The translations under genes were made by a program, and so were the position numbers. The notes beneath the pieces were generated by a model. It had not been told where the DNA came from and searched no databases. It saw only the letters and a program-made list of their open reading frames with translations. A DNA stretch of 64,000 bases from Melioribacteraceae bacterium (GTDB lineage Bacteria > Bacteroidota > Ignavibacteria > Ignavibacteriales > Melioribacteraceae), in NCBI GenBank assembly GCA_016342755.1, contig JAEINS010000016.1, forward strand, positions 41,155 to 105,154, in the 5' to 3' direction. Positions 36,723 to 47,500 of this stretch are shown here, piece after piece; within the stretch, counting starts at the first letter, position 1, and each line of letters begins with the position of its first letter.

Positions 36723-36854
36723 ACGCTTCTTGCTATCTGAACCAGTATTATTTATAATAAAATTTATTTATCTTATTCATAAAATACTACTTTTTGTTAG
36801 TTTTAGAAAACTTTTAACATGACTAAAACGTCTGAATAGAAAAATATTGGATAT

Positions 36855-37949
36855 ATGATGAGCAATTCTAATCCCATAAAAAGACTTTTTGATTTATACA
36901 CCAGCGATTTAAGTTATGATGAAATTGAAAAACTTATTAAAAAAGAATCGTCAGAGGTTTATGAATTTTTCGCAAAAGATATCTCGAAGCCCGATACAAG
37001 CAGAAATAAATTTATTAGAATTTTAATTTTTGCGCGAAATCTTTTTAATGCTTTCCTTTTAAAGTTAACTCCGGCAAGAAGAATTGTTTATTTAATCTCT
37101 ATCTTTTTTATGATTGTTGGCGCATTTAATGATTTTGGAAGTTATATAGTTTTAGGAATACTGCTTCTAAATGCACTGTTAGCATTTGAACTTGTTGACA
37201 AACTAATTTTCAAAGATGAGATTTCTCTTGCAAAAAAAATTCAGAGTAAATTAATTCCGCAGGCACCGCCTAAAAATACTTTTTTTGATATTGACGCATA
37301 TTATGAATCTGCCCGGGAAGTTTCCGGCGACTATTTTGATTTTATTGAACCGCGTGGTGAATCGGAAAATACGTTTATTATAATTGGTGATATTTCGGGT
37401 AAAGGAATGGCTGCCGCTCTTTATATGATTAGGGTTCAGGCCATAATTCATTCGATGTTCGATTATTTCAAAAACTTTAGAGATTTACTTATAAATCTAA
37501 ATAAAAACTTTACAAACAAACTTAGTAGCGGATTTTTCTTAACACTTAGCAGTGCTAAAATTGATAAAGAAGGGAATCTTTCTATCTGTAATGCTGGTCA
37601 TACTCCAACTATTCACTACAAAATAAATGAGCACAAATTTGAATTAGTGAACCCTAAAGGGATTGGGATTGGTTTAAGCAATAATGGGAAATTTGAAGAG
37701 TCATTGGAAGAAATTCTTATTAAACCCGGGAAAGGAGATTTATTCATTTTTTATACTGACGGGCTAACGGAAACAATGGATAGATATAAAAATCAATATG
37801 GAGATGAAAGACTTAAAAAATTAGTTGTTTCTAACTATGATAAATCTCCGAAAGAACTAATTAACGTCATTAGACAAAGTGTTGCCGATTTTAGAGGTCA
37901 GGCAATAAGTCATGATGACTTAACACTCGTAGTTTTGAAAGCAAAATAA
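36855..37949 (+). CDS. Membrane-associated SpoIIE/RsbU-type phosphatase
   Basis: An N-terminal segment of about 70 residues leads into two predicted transmembrane helices (about 75-120), then a PP2C/SpoIIE catalytic domain: the linker SLAKKIQSKLIPQ is typical of RsbU-like proteins, followed by ESAREVSGDYFDF, GDISGKGMAAALYM, FYTDGLTETMD and SHDDLTLVVL. These enzymes dephosphorylate STAS-domain anti-sigma antagonists. It is divergent from the propeller kinase and is the second SpoIIE phosphatase within 6 kb. Its regulator may act on the N-terminal region. Confidence 0.92.
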   Translation: MMSNSNPIKRLFDLYTSDLSYDEIEKLIKKESSEVYEFFAKDISKPDTSRNKFIRILIFARNLFNAFLLKLTPARRIVYLISIFFMIVGAFNDFGSYIVLGILLLNALLAFELVDKLIFKDEISLAKKIQSKLIPQAPPKNTFFDIDAYYESAREVSGDYFDFIEPRGESENTFIIIGDISGKGMAAALYMIRVQAIIHSMFDYFKNFRDLLINLNKNFTNKLSSGFFLTLSSAKIDKEGNLSICNAGHTPTIHYKINEHKFELVNPKGIGIGLSNNGKFEESLEEILIKPGKGDLFIFYTDGLTETMDRYKNQYGDERLKKLVVSNYDKSPKELINVIRQSVADFRGQAISHDDLTLVVLKAK

Positions 37950-39506
37950 TTATTGAACTATTTCGAAAATTTCTTCGTCCGGTCTTAAATCATTATACAT
38001 TCTTTTAAGTGCATTAAAAGAAGTTTCACTACCTCTTCCGGCTGCTTGTCTATATAACTTCACAGCTTCAGATTTATCTCCTTTAACACCTTTCCCGGAT
38101 TCGTAGCAGTACCCAAGAGCAGTTAAAGCAAGTACCATTCCTTCATCGTTTGCAATTTGCAGAGTTTTAATTTCATCTTTTAAATCCTTTTTACTCTCAT
38201 TAAAAACAGCTAACATTGCTAAACGCACTTCTGCTTCCCGGCTTCCTAATTTTTTAGCTTTCCCCCAATATTCTTCGGCAGAAACAATGTTTTTTTCAAC
38301 CAGGGTGCCTGAGGAGTAACATAAACCAGCTTCAATTATAGAAGGAATATGCTCCATCTCTGAGGCCTTAATCAATAAATCGAACGCCTGACCGTTAGTT
38401 AATTTGAAATCGAAGCCGAGTGCTGTTAGCCCTGCCCAGACATACATAGCAATTGGATTCTCTTTATCAACTTCTATTTTCAGCTGATCGAAAAAATCAT
38501 CCGCTTTAATCAATGCAACTAATCGTTCAACTGATTTCAGACTTCCAAACCGCAAAGCTTTAATATATTTTTCTGCCGATAAAATTAAATTTTGATTTAC
38601 CTTTACACCTTTTTCAAGAAATCTGCCATGTAATAAAAGTGCTTCGGGCGAGCCATTTTCAGATGCTTCGGCAATTATTTCAAATCCTTCTAATCTGTTA
38701 CTCGTACTATCTGCCGTATCAACAATACCAATTGTTTTTCTAATTAAACTAGATTCTTTATTTAGAAATTCTTCTAACTTGCCGTTATCCTCTGTTTCGG
38801 TTAACGAATCAGAATTGAAATCTATAAAGTCAACTTCCCATTCTCTGGAAATCAAACTTTGTTCACTCTGAAAATTTCTTCCGCTAAGTGAACTGTTAAA
38901 TAAAAAGTCATCATCCTTTTCGTTTGGAACGTATCCGTTCTCTTTTAACTGTTCTATAACTTTTGAAGCACCTTTATAACCGCCGGACTCCGATAACTTT
39001 AACCACTTATAAGCTTCATCCAAATTTCTATTAACCACTAAGTTATCTGTAAACTGAATTGCATAAGCATACTGGGCAACCGGCATTCCTTTTTCAGCGG
39101 CAAATTTTATATGCTTAAAAGCTTCAAAAGGGTTCCACTTAACTCCAACATTATTCGATAACATAATGGCGTAATTAAAACGGGCAGAAGTTAAATTTTT
39201 ATCGGCGGCTAATTTTATCATTTCAACGGCATGAACAGTATCTTTTGGAAATCCCATTCCAAGTAAATATCTTAAACCAAGTTCATGCTGGGCAAGAGGA
39301 TCATCATCTTTAGCTTTCTCAATTAATCTGTATCCGTTTATTAACGAATACGATGGATATCTTGATTTTATTACCGGATGTGCTTTTCGTTGAAATGGAT
39401 TTGGCTTATATACAACACTTCTTGTACTATCTTGTGCAAGTGTAATTTTATTACTTATTGGTATTATGCATAGTAATAAAATAAGAGTGAATATGTATCT
39501 ATTTAT
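37950..39506 (-). CDS. Exported Sel1-repeat protein with non-standard start
   Basis: The bulk of the protein is Sel1/TPR-like helical repeats (DTVHAVEMIKLAADKNLTSA, NPFEAFKHIKFAAEKGMPVA, NLDEAYKWLKLSESGGYKGA, GDKSEAVKLYRQAAGRGSE), which mediate protein contacts. The first ATG is at 39257, inside a repeat. The same frame is open upstream to about 39515 and encodes an obvious signal peptide (NRYIFTLILLLCIIPISNKITLAQ) and a linker. That region has no ATG, GTG or TTG. The codon where a start is expected is ATA (39504-39506), so either a rare start is used or the start has mutated. Confidence 0.8.
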   Translation of the reverse strand: MNRYIFTLILLLCIIPISNKITLAQDSTRSVVYKPNPFQRKAHPVIKSRYPSYSLINGYRLIEKAKDDDPLAQHELGLRYLLGMGFPKDTVHAVEMIKLAADKNLTSARFNYAIMLSNNVGVKWNPFEAFKHIKFAAEKGMPVAQYAYAIQFTDNLVVNRNLDEAYKWLKLSESGGYKGASKVIEQLKENGYVPNEKDDDFLFNSSLSGRNFQSEQSLISREWEVDFIDFNSDSLTETEDNGKLEEFLNKESSLIRKTIGIVDTADSTSNRLEGFEIIAEASENGSPEALLLHGRFLEKGVKVNQNLILSAEKYIKALRFGSLKSVERLVALIKADDFFDQLKIEVDKENPIAMYVWAGLTALGFDFKLTNGQAFDLLIKASEMEHIPSIIEAGLCYSSGTLVEKNIVSAEEYWGKAKKLGSREAEVRLAMLAVFNESKKDLKDEIKTLQIANDEGMVLALTALGYCYESGKGVKGDKSEAVKLYRQAAGRGSETSFNALKRMYNDLRPDEEIFEIVQ

Positions 39507-39566
39507 ATATGAGATTTAGATTATTCCTATTTAAAGTTTGTTTATAAGACAATATTTAGAATTGAT

Positions 39567-40004
39567 TTATTCCCCGTTAGAAACAGAAGGTTCAATTTTT
39601 TTTATAAGTGTAAATACATTTTTATCACCTTCAGTATAATAATTGGTTTCATCCATAATCTGTTCAATTATAAATAATCCCATTCCGCTTTCGGGAAGGC
39701 TTTCAATATCATCAGGATTTATTTTTAATTCCCTGGGTTTTAAATCTTCACGAGAAGAGCCAGTGTCTATTATCTTAAAAGTCATTTTATCATCAAGATC
39801 TTCAACAGTTACAAAAATAATTTGTTCCGGATCTTCTTTGTAGGAGTGTTCAATTACATTATTTAATGCTTCGGTAAGTGCAATCTCAATGTGGTTAGTC
39901 GCAGTTATATCTAAGTCCCTAGATTTACAAATCTCACGCACTTTTAAACAGATATCACCAACATTTTCATATTGGCTCTTTAGGATAAAATTTTCTAGCG
40001 ACAT
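39567..40004 (-). CDS. RsbW-like serine kinase / anti-sigma factor
   Basis: This 145-residue GHKL ATPase (HATPase_c_2 type) has the N box EIALTEALNNVIEHSY, the G1-like IIDTGSSRED and the G2 box ESGMGLFIIEQIMDE. RsbW/SpoIIAB-like proteins phosphorylate STAS antagonists and bind sigma factors or other partners. No STAS or sigma gene is adjacent, so it may work with partners elsewhere. The two SpoIIE phosphatases in this region are natural opponents in a partner switch. Confidence 0.88.
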   Translation of the reverse strand: MSLENFILKSQYENVGDICLKVREICKSRDLDITATNHIEIALTEALNNVIEHSYKEDPEQIIFVTVEDLDDKMTFKIIDTGSSREDLKPRELKINPDDIESLPESGMGLFIIEQIMDETNYYTEGDKNVFTLIKKIEPSVSNGE

Positions 40005-40070
40005 ATATCTTTTTACTAAGTATTAAACTTTTCGATTATGTAATAATAATAAAAAGTGTTGAATAAAAAA

Positions 40071-40095
40071 AAAGCCTCAAAAAAAATGAGGCTTT
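40071..40095 (-). terminator. Rho-independent terminator of the TonB/PorV operon
   Basis: AAAGCCTCA (40071-40079) and TGAGGCTTT (40087-40095) form a perfect 9 bp stem, followed on the minus strand by a run of T residues. It lies just after the stop of the IPT lipoprotein gene. Confidence 0.85.
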
Positions 40096-40101
40096 AATTT
40101 T

Positions 40102-41364
40102 TTAGTCTCTACCGTGCTGTGGAGCTCCTAACTTCTGCATATCTATTTTAAAGATTGTAGAAAGCTGGGTTTCCGCATCCGGTTTGTAAGTATAAGTTGC
40201 ATATAAAAACTTATCATTACCCCAATATAAACTAATAACAGATTGTTCTAAATTTGGTGTTATTTGTAAAATACCAGTATATAATGGTTCATAAGTACCA
40301 TTGGAATGTACAGTTAAAATAGGATCTTCCTGATTAGTTGCTAAATACATATCTCCGTCATTAGAGAATGTAATGGCGTTAATATCATTTAACGCGTATT
40401 CAAAAACGTTTGAAAATGCAAAATAAGTTTCTTCTGTACCTAATTCTGTTGATGAATTAATAACAAATCTTTTAACAGATTTTTCAGAACCATCATCAAT
40501 CGCTAAATATAAATAACCGTCGTAAACTTTTACGGCATTTATTACAGGCGCAAATTCAAATTCAGTAATTGTGCCATCAGGCTGAACACTAAACAGCATT
40601 CCGGCAGAACCACCTACCCAAATTACTCCGTCCTTATCAAAGTCGAACGCACTAACTCTATAAGACGAGCTCGCGAATCTTGTATATGCAGAAGGTTTTT
40701 CGCCTTCTAATAATTTAAATAAAGCTCTTACACCATAAACACCTATTAAAGTATCATTCTTGCCAAATTTAAGATCGTTCCAAAAAGTTTCACCGCCTTT
40801 TAGAGCAAATGCAACTGGTTTTGTACCTTCACTAAATTTCTTAATACCAACACCTGCGTTAAAGGCTTTCATCGATACAAAGATTTCTTCGGCTGAGTTA
40901 ACAGCAACAGCAAAAACTTCTTCATCTTTACTAAATGCGTTAGGAATTGTAAAAGCCGGTTTAAGATCGTAATAAACTATATCACTCCAAAGTTCATTAT
41001 CGGTCCCGACTCTAACTGTTAATTGATCTCCAATTAAGTTTGGAGCTTTTACTTTTATCTCAGTTTTAGATGTAGAAATAATTTCAGCTTCAGCTCCTCC
41101 AAAAGATACCATAAGTTTTTCTTCAGAATCTAAAAAATTACTTCCAGTAATTGTTACTTCGGTAACACCGGCAATAGCTCCATCAACTGGAGATATCTGC
41201 GAGACAACAGGCTGTCCTGAACCATCACCGGCATAATTTGCGTTTTCTTCATATGGATTATTGGTTGAATCATCTTCACATCCAATTACAAATACAACAC
41301 TTAATGCAAGCAGCACTAGAAGTGTATTCTTTATAATCCATTTTTGTAAATTGTTTTTTTTCAT
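40102..41364 (-). CDS. IPT/TIG-domain lipoprotein with propeller-like region
   Basis: The N-terminus has a lipoprotein signal with the cysteine in VVFVIGCEDD. Residues 50-130 form an IPT/TIG domain (ISPVDGAIAGVTEVTITGSNF). The rest is beta-propeller-like, with repeated segments such as KDGVIWVGGSAGMLFSV and SNDGDMYLATNQED. The acidic residues after the cysteine suggest surface exposure. It is the last gene of the operon starting with the TonB-dependent receptor and may be an accessory surface protein of that system. The ligand is unknown. Confidence 0.85.
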   Translation of the reverse strand: MKKNNLQKWIIKNTLLVLLALSVVFVIGCEDDSTNNPYEENANYAGDGSGQPVVSQISPVDGAIAGVTEVTITGSNFLDSEEKLMVSFGGAEAEIISTSKTEIKVKAPNLIGDQLTVRVGTDNELWSDIVYYDLKPAFTIPNAFSKDEEVFAVAVNSAEEIFVSMKAFNAGVGIKKFSEGTKPVAFALKGGETFWNDLKFGKNDTLIGVYGVRALFKLLEGEKPSAYTRFASSSYRVSAFDFDKDGVIWVGGSAGMLFSVQPDGTITEFEFAPVINAVKVYDGYLYLAIDDGSEKSVKRFVINSSTELGTEETYFAFSNVFEYALNDINAITFSNDGDMYLATNQEDPILTVHSNGTYEPLYTGILQITPNLEQSVISLYWGNDKFLYATYTYKPDAETQLSTIFKIDMQKLGAPQHGRD

Positions 41365-41397
41365 AATTCTTTACCAAACTTTTTTATAATATTTTAA

Positions 41398-42426
41398 TTA
41401 TAATCCAAAACTAACTGTGAATCTATTTAAGTTATCAAACAAACCAAAATCAGTGTAAGCATAATCAAATGCCATATCTACACCGCCAACATTTCTTTTT
41501 ATACCAACACCGGCGTTTATACCCTGTTCGTCAGTCGGGGTTATTAAGCCGCACCGTAACGAAAAAGTATTTAAGAATGTATACTCAACACCAATGTTCA
41601 GCTGCTCATTAAAATCCCTGGGATGTGTTGCATCAATAGAGAATAAGAATGAATGCTGTGTTTTGTCAATTTCAAATAGATCAACCAAATCCATTGAAAG
41701 TCCCATTTCGAACATTAAAGGCAACTGGAAACTTTCTTTTATGTATTCAATTTCTGATGAAAAGTTACGGACGTTCATTCCGAATGTTAAGCTTTTATAT
41801 CCTGTTTTGTAAAGTATACCAAGATCAAAAGCCATTACACCTTTATCGAATTTTTCACTTTCATATGTACTGCCGTCAGTATAAGATGTTACAAATCCGC
41901 CTTTTATTCCGGCAGATAAATCCTGATAAACATATTTAATGTTACCACCTACTGAAAACCTATCGGATAATGCTTTTGCATAACCTAAACCAACAGCTAA
42001 GGCAGTCGGAGAAAAAGTATCAATATCTATGGCACTGCTTTCACCATCCGGTATGGTATGAATGAACTCGCCATAATCAACTGCTTTTACCGTTATTCCA
42101 AAAACACCAAATTCCCCATTATTAGGGGCAATTGAAATACTTGCATAACTATAATCAATATCAGCAATCCATTCTGTTGTTCCAGCTGTAAAAGACATAA
42201 AGTTCTTTTGTCTTGCCATACCAGCCGGATTAAAAAACATGGATTCTGATTTTCCTTCGAGAGCCGTTACTGCTTCTCCCATTCCAATAGCTCTGGCGTT
42301 AGTTGCAACACTTAAGAACTTCATACCAGTCTGTGCTCTTTTTTCCTTGTCCTGAGCTATTGAAGAATCCGCAAGCAAAACTGCAAGCAGAATAATCGAC
42401 AATATGATACTAAATAATCTATTCAT
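41398..42426 (-). CDS. PorV/PorQ family outer-membrane protein
   Basis: A signal peptide is followed by the family's start: AQTGMKFLSVATNARAIGMGEA and MFFNPAGMA, the conserved PorV/PorQ (UPF0164) N-terminal region. The remainder alternates like an outer-membrane beta-barrel and ends in a phenylalanine-rich strand (NRFTVSFGL). In T9SS, PorV shuttles cargo from the translocon to the attachment complex. This paralogue sits directly after a large secreted protein and a TonB receptor (23 bp gaps), so a specialised role with them is plausible. Confidence 0.88.
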   Translation of the reverse strand: MNRLFSIILSIILLAVLLADSSIAQDKEKRAQTGMKFLSVATNARAIGMGEAVTALEGKSESMFFNPAGMARQKNFMSFTAGTTEWIADIDYSYASISIAPNNGEFGVFGITVKAVDYGEFIHTIPDGESSAIDIDTFSPTALAVGLGYAKALSDRFSVGGNIKYVYQDLSAGIKGGFVTSYTDGSTYESEKFDKGVMAFDLGILYKTGYKSLTFGMNVRNFSSEIEYIKESFQLPLMFEMGLSMDLVDLFEIDKTQHSFLFSIDATHPRDFNEQLNIGVEYTFLNTFSLRCGLITPTDEQGINAGVGIKRNVGGVDMAFDYAYTDFGLFDNLNRFTVSFGL

Positions 42427-42448
42427 TTTTTACCTTACTAAATTATTA

Positions 42449-44569
42449 CTATCTAATTACTACAAATTTTACGATTTCCTGATTTCCTGTTGCAGCTTCG
42501 TGCACTACCGCAATGTAAATACCACTAACTAATATCTGATTTGAATTAGTATTTAAGAACCATTTTTCGGCACCACTACCATCATTATGATCAATAGTTT
42601 TAACCAGTTCACCTAATTCAGTATAAATTTTAATTGTACAAACACCCGGTAAATTTACAAATGTTAATCTGTTTCTATTACCAGAACCGCCATAAAGAGT
42701 ACCCGAATCAATGATATACGGATTAGGTGTAATTCTCACTTTCTTTGTAAGAGACGGCTCACCCGGAGTTAATGCATTTGCGGGTTCAAACGATTGTGTA
42801 TAATACCTGCTGCTTTTAAGAGTATGGTTAGGAATATTAAGACCAGGATTACCTGCAATCTCATCACCAACCGAAAGAATATAATAATAATAATCTTCAT
42901 TCAGTGAAGCAGTTGTATCACTATATTCTCTAACTTCGGATCCTAATGTAGCAACCAGTTCAAATTTAGAAAAGTATTCATGATCTTCGTAACCGGGAAC
43001 ATTTCCGGTCGCGTTTCTATAAATTTCAAATCCGTTTATATCACCAGGATTATCATGAACATCCCAGCTCATATCAATTCTGCCGCCAGCAGAGTTAATA
43101 ACAAAATCCTTTGGAGGCAATGGTGCAGAAGGAACATTCCAATCAGCATCAAAATCATTTTTAACTCTTTTGAATGTTTGAATTAAAGAATCCTTTCCCG
43201 TCATTACCGCAAGGTTTTTAACTTCGGTAGCACTGCTTACACCATTAGTAAAGTCTTCTTTAAATTTCATACCAACTTTAATGGCTTCTTCCCTGCTTAA
43301 ACCGGAAGCCGCTTCAACCCAGATAACTCTTACACTATCGCCGGAAGCTAATGTATACGGACCATAACCATGAGCATTTGAATAACCCGAGTTATTTCCC
43401 GAGCCTGCACCAGGATCATTTGTTGATGTTGCATGAACAGCATAATCAGAAGAACCGTCAATTAATTCCGCATGTCGTTTTTCAGGATGGCCTTTTGTCA
43501 TCCAGCTATATTCGCTAGCCATTAACGAAGCATTCCACGCGCTATTATTATATGCAACAGTACCATCCGAAGATGTATACTGTGTTGTTGATGGCTGTGC
43601 TGCATCATCTGTATCAAATTCGGCAGGCGATTTTGAAGCGAATAATGAAATAATTCCGGTAAACTGAGCAGAACCAAGTCTGCCTACAGTATCTGCTACA
43701 CCAATATAATTTTGACCGCCGGAATGAAATACCGGAACACCAATATTATTATATTCGTTAAATGCGCTGTAATATCCATGCCATGCCCACTGCATTCTTA
43801 ATCCATCCGGATTATCATCATCAGCACGACCAGGTTCGCCTCTGGCATCCAGCATAGTATTAACACCCCAGCCGGATGAATTACCTACTAAGTAACGAGT
43901 CTGACGTGAAATTGCTAATCTGTGCTGAAAATGAAAAACAACATCTTCTAAAGTAATACCAGGTCTTTCAATTTCTTCATCACCGTCAGTATTACCTGTA
44001 TTTATAAAGGTATAATCCTGAACAATATAATCATCATGATAATCAGCACTAAACTGATAAATTCTTCTTTTGATTGTAATACCAATCTGAGTATTAACTT
44101 CATTATACATTAATCTGTCAAATGGCATTGTTTCATCAACTTCATCAATTTCAACTAATTTTTCGTATGAATCTATTCCATTTACAACTACGTTACCCGG
44201 ATCGAATTTACTAATTACAGTAAACTCAACCGGAAAAAACTCATCCACACCAGTAACACGCGGACCAACATGAACTACTTTAAAATCAAATGTAGTTCCA
44301 TCTTCCTCAGCAAAATTTTTACAGCCAATCCAAAATGCCTTTGCCGCCTGCATATCCTGATAAGGATAAATTGCCGGCCACTGCAATCCGTATTGCTGCG
44401 ATGCAACAAAGCCGTGTTCTATTTCAGAACCTATTTCAGAATACCAGTTATGAAGAGAACCAACATTCATCCATTTGTTTTCGAACTGTGCCTTTAACTC
44501 TCCGTTCATTATAACAACCGAAAAGAGTATGGTTAAAAACACCAGTAACTTAAATTTATTTATCTTCAT
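42449..44569 (-). CDS. Large secreted protein with Fn3-like domain and C-terminal sorting domain
   Basis: The protein begins MKINKFKLLVFLTILFSVVIM and continues into about 500 residues without a domain I can name, an Fn3-like module (KDFVINSAGGRIDMSWDV, EIYRNATG) and a C-terminal domain with ITPNPYIID, FVNLPGVCTIKIYTELGELV and a final VSGIYIAVVHE...IVKFVVIR. This end matches the T9SS C-terminal domain pattern. The start is set at 44569 because GAGGAAAAA precedes it; the longer frame would overlap the TonB receptor gene. It is transcribed between that receptor and PorV-like genes and may be their cargo or partner. Confidence 0.85.
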   Translation of the reverse strand: MKINKFKLLVFLTILFSVVIMNGELKAQFENKWMNVGSLHNWYSEIGSEIEHGFVASQQYGLQWPAIYPYQDMQAAKAFWIGCKNFAEEDGTTFDFKVVHVGPRVTGVDEFFPVEFTVISKFDPGNVVVNGIDSYEKLVEIDEVDETMPFDRLMYNEVNTQIGITIKRRIYQFSADYHDDYIVQDYTFINTGNTDGDEEIERPGITLEDVVFHFQHRLAISRQTRYLVGNSSGWGVNTMLDARGEPGRADDDNPDGLRMQWAWHGYYSAFNEYNNIGVPVFHSGGQNYIGVADTVGRLGSAQFTGIISLFASKSPAEFDTDDAAQPSTTQYTSSDGTVAYNNSAWNASLMASEYSWMTKGHPEKRHAELIDGSSDYAVHATSTNDPGAGSGNNSGYSNAHGYGPYTLASGDSVRVIWVEAASGLSREEAIKVGMKFKEDFTNGVSSATEVKNLAVMTGKDSLIQTFKRVKNDFDADWNVPSAPLPPKDFVINSAGGRIDMSWDVHDNPGDINGFEIYRNATGNVPGYEDHEYFSKFELVATLGSEVREYSDTTASLNEDYYYYILSVGDEIAGNPGLNIPNHTLKSSRYYTQSFEPANALTPGEPSLTKKVRITPNPYIIDSGTLYGGSGNRNRLTFVNLPGVCTIKIYTELGELVKTIDHNDGSGAEKWFLNTNSNQILVSGIYIAVVHEAATGNQEIVKFVVIR

Positions 44570-44597
44570 TTTTTCCTCAGTATTAAATATCAAATTC

Positions 44598-47500
44598 TTA
44601 TAACGTAACATTAAATCTTATACCCCAATAAACATCCCTAGGATTTAAGAACGTGAAATAAGTTTGATTAGGCATATCTATATAAGATTTATCGTCAAGG
44701 ATTTTTTGCATTTCCGCAAAATCAACTTGCTCCCATCCTCTACCGTCATTCTCAAAATAACTTCCGGTAACGTCATCATAATAAATAAGTCCGTCAACAG
44801 GATTACCTACTAAGCTTTTGTCATTAACAGCTTCAATAGGTGTAAATTCTGAACCATTAAGACGAACATCACCAGGTTTATCTTCACCGGGAACATTCAC
44901 GTATCCAAAGTTACCTTCAATTGCTGAATTTGGAAGATGTAATGATTTGAAATATTGGTTTCTGTCTTCACCCATTGAAAAACCGGTTTCTGAAAGACGT
45001 TTAACATTAAATAAATTATTTACCTGAACAAACACCTGCATATCAACTGGTCCAAACTGGAAATCCTTGCTAACTCTTAAATTAACATTATAATAATCTC
45101 TCCACTGAACATTGTTTCTTATACCGGGAATTGTTGTTCCGCCGGTCCATGTTGTATGAGAACCAGCCTGCCATGATGCAAGAATATTCATTCTAAGATC
45201 ACCTAAAGGATGAAATCCGGCTACTTTTGGACCGTATTCCTGAGGAGTAAACAAATCAATATTAGCTCTGGCATAAGGTGTTGGAACAGGTTTGTATTGA
45301 ACCATCCAATCTGTTGTTCTTTCATAAGATCTTTGCTCGGTCGGGTTTTCATAATACTCACCCCAGCCAAATTTACCAGTTGTAGTTACCTGATAAGTAT
45401 AATTCAAGAACCCCTGAACCCATTCACCACGATTCTTAGTAACAGTTGCTTCAAAACCTCTTATATCTCTATAATAATTTGGTTCTTCTTTTGCATAATC
45501 AACTGTACCGTCAGAACTTATATAATCAATATCAACAGCTTCATTACTTATATCTTTATAATAACCTGTTACTCTAATTAAATACTCATCCATTAAGTTT
45601 TGTTCATAACCTAATTCATAAGCTACAGTTTTTTGTAAATCTGTTTCAGGATTAGCAATATATGTCAGGTTGCCCTGAAAATCATTGGCAATTCTATAAA
45701 GCTGATCTGTTGTAGGAAGATCTCTAAAGTGTCCGTAGTTAAAGAATAATTTGCTATTAACCGTAATAGGAAACGCAATACCTAAACGCGGACTAATTGT
45801 TAATTTAGATTCTAAATCCTTCTTAGGAATTAGTTCATTTCTCAAATCAAAATTCTTTGCAGCAAACCCGGGTTCAAAGTTTTCATAATCAAACCATTTA
45901 GAATTTGGATTTGAATATTCAACTCTAAAACCAATATTTGCAATCAGGCTTTCAAATTCAAGCTTGTCCTGAACATATAACGCAGCCTGAATTGGATAAG
46001 TTGTCCATCTGTAATTAACATTTGAACCTTGTAAAAAGTCATCGTATCTGCCATAATTAACATCATTATGAGTATACTTAAACTCGATACCAGCTTTAAT
46101 GTTATTATATCTGTCTAACTGACTTGTAATATCAAATTTAGCATTAAATGTTCTGATGTAAGAACTGTCACGGCTGGTACTCATAGCACCACCTGTTCTC
46201 ATTCCGTCAATTGTACTTGCAGAATATGACCAGAATCCATAAGGACCTTCATCAACAAAATAGTTATTACCAAATTTATAAATAGATGAAGTATCTCTAA
46301 GTTCCCCGGGATTTGTATCGTAATCGGAACCAAATGTATTTGCTGTTATTTCGAAAAATGTTTTATCATCCAAAACATGAGTATACTTAAGACCAAGACT
46401 ATTTCTAAGAATAGTTGTTGGTGCCCAGTAATCATACGCGTACATTCTTGTATCAATATAAGATGCCTGATCCATTTGACTAGCCACACTATAAGCTGAT
46501 CTAAAAATACCCGGTGAACCTGCAGTACTGTTATTAGTACCTGTTTGTTCTCCGTAGTGACCTTCAATCATCAGTTTTTTACCAATTCCAAGATCGGATG
46601 TTAATTTTAACGATATGTTGTAATCTTTATAAGCATCTTCTGAAAGTGGAAGTATATACATTTCAGTTGCCTGTTTGTAAGAAGCCCAGAATCTCATATC
46701 GCCCAAAGCTTTTCCTACTATAGGAACAGGACCACCAAAACTAGCATCAAAATCATAATCAGGATCATGAATATCTAAATCCTTGCGATGTTGCCATAAA
46801 AACAGACGCCGGGCAGCTTCAGGAGTTAAATCATCGTTAGGATCATCATTTTGAAGTGTTCTTTCAGAAACCGCGTTCCATCCTTCAAATTGTTTGTACT
46901 GACGCTGGGTATAAGTATCCCAGGCACCATTTTCTGTTCCGGTCCATGCAACAGCATCATCTAAAAACGGTTTCATATAATATGAGTTAGCAGAATGAGG
47001 TGAACCGCCAAAATGTTTAGGAGCAGCCGGACTGTATCTTCCCAAAAATCTAACTGAATATTCGTTTTTACTTCCTTCTTTGGTAACAACGTTAACCATA
47101 CCGGAACGAACTTCGCCATACTCGGCATTAAAACCACCAGTTTTAATCTGAACCTGCTCAACAGATGTAAAACTAATATTAGAATAAGGTGTATTATCAC
47201 GGCCATCTTTAAGTGAAATACCATTTACCATAAAGTTAGTTTCAGTTGTTGAACCGCCACGGACTTCTAATCCGCTAACACCGGCTTGTAATCCAACCAC
47301 ACTTTCTACACTTACTACCGGCAAATTCTCAATTTCTTTAATATTAAGATTTGCACCGGAAGAAGACTCCCCTTTTTTTACAATAGGTTCTCTTGCTATT
47401 ACAACAATTTCTTCCGTTTGTAATGTTTCTTCCGATAAATTAAAATTGATCTCTGTTGTCTGATCAATTCTTACTTTTACATCCACTACTTTCTGGCTTG

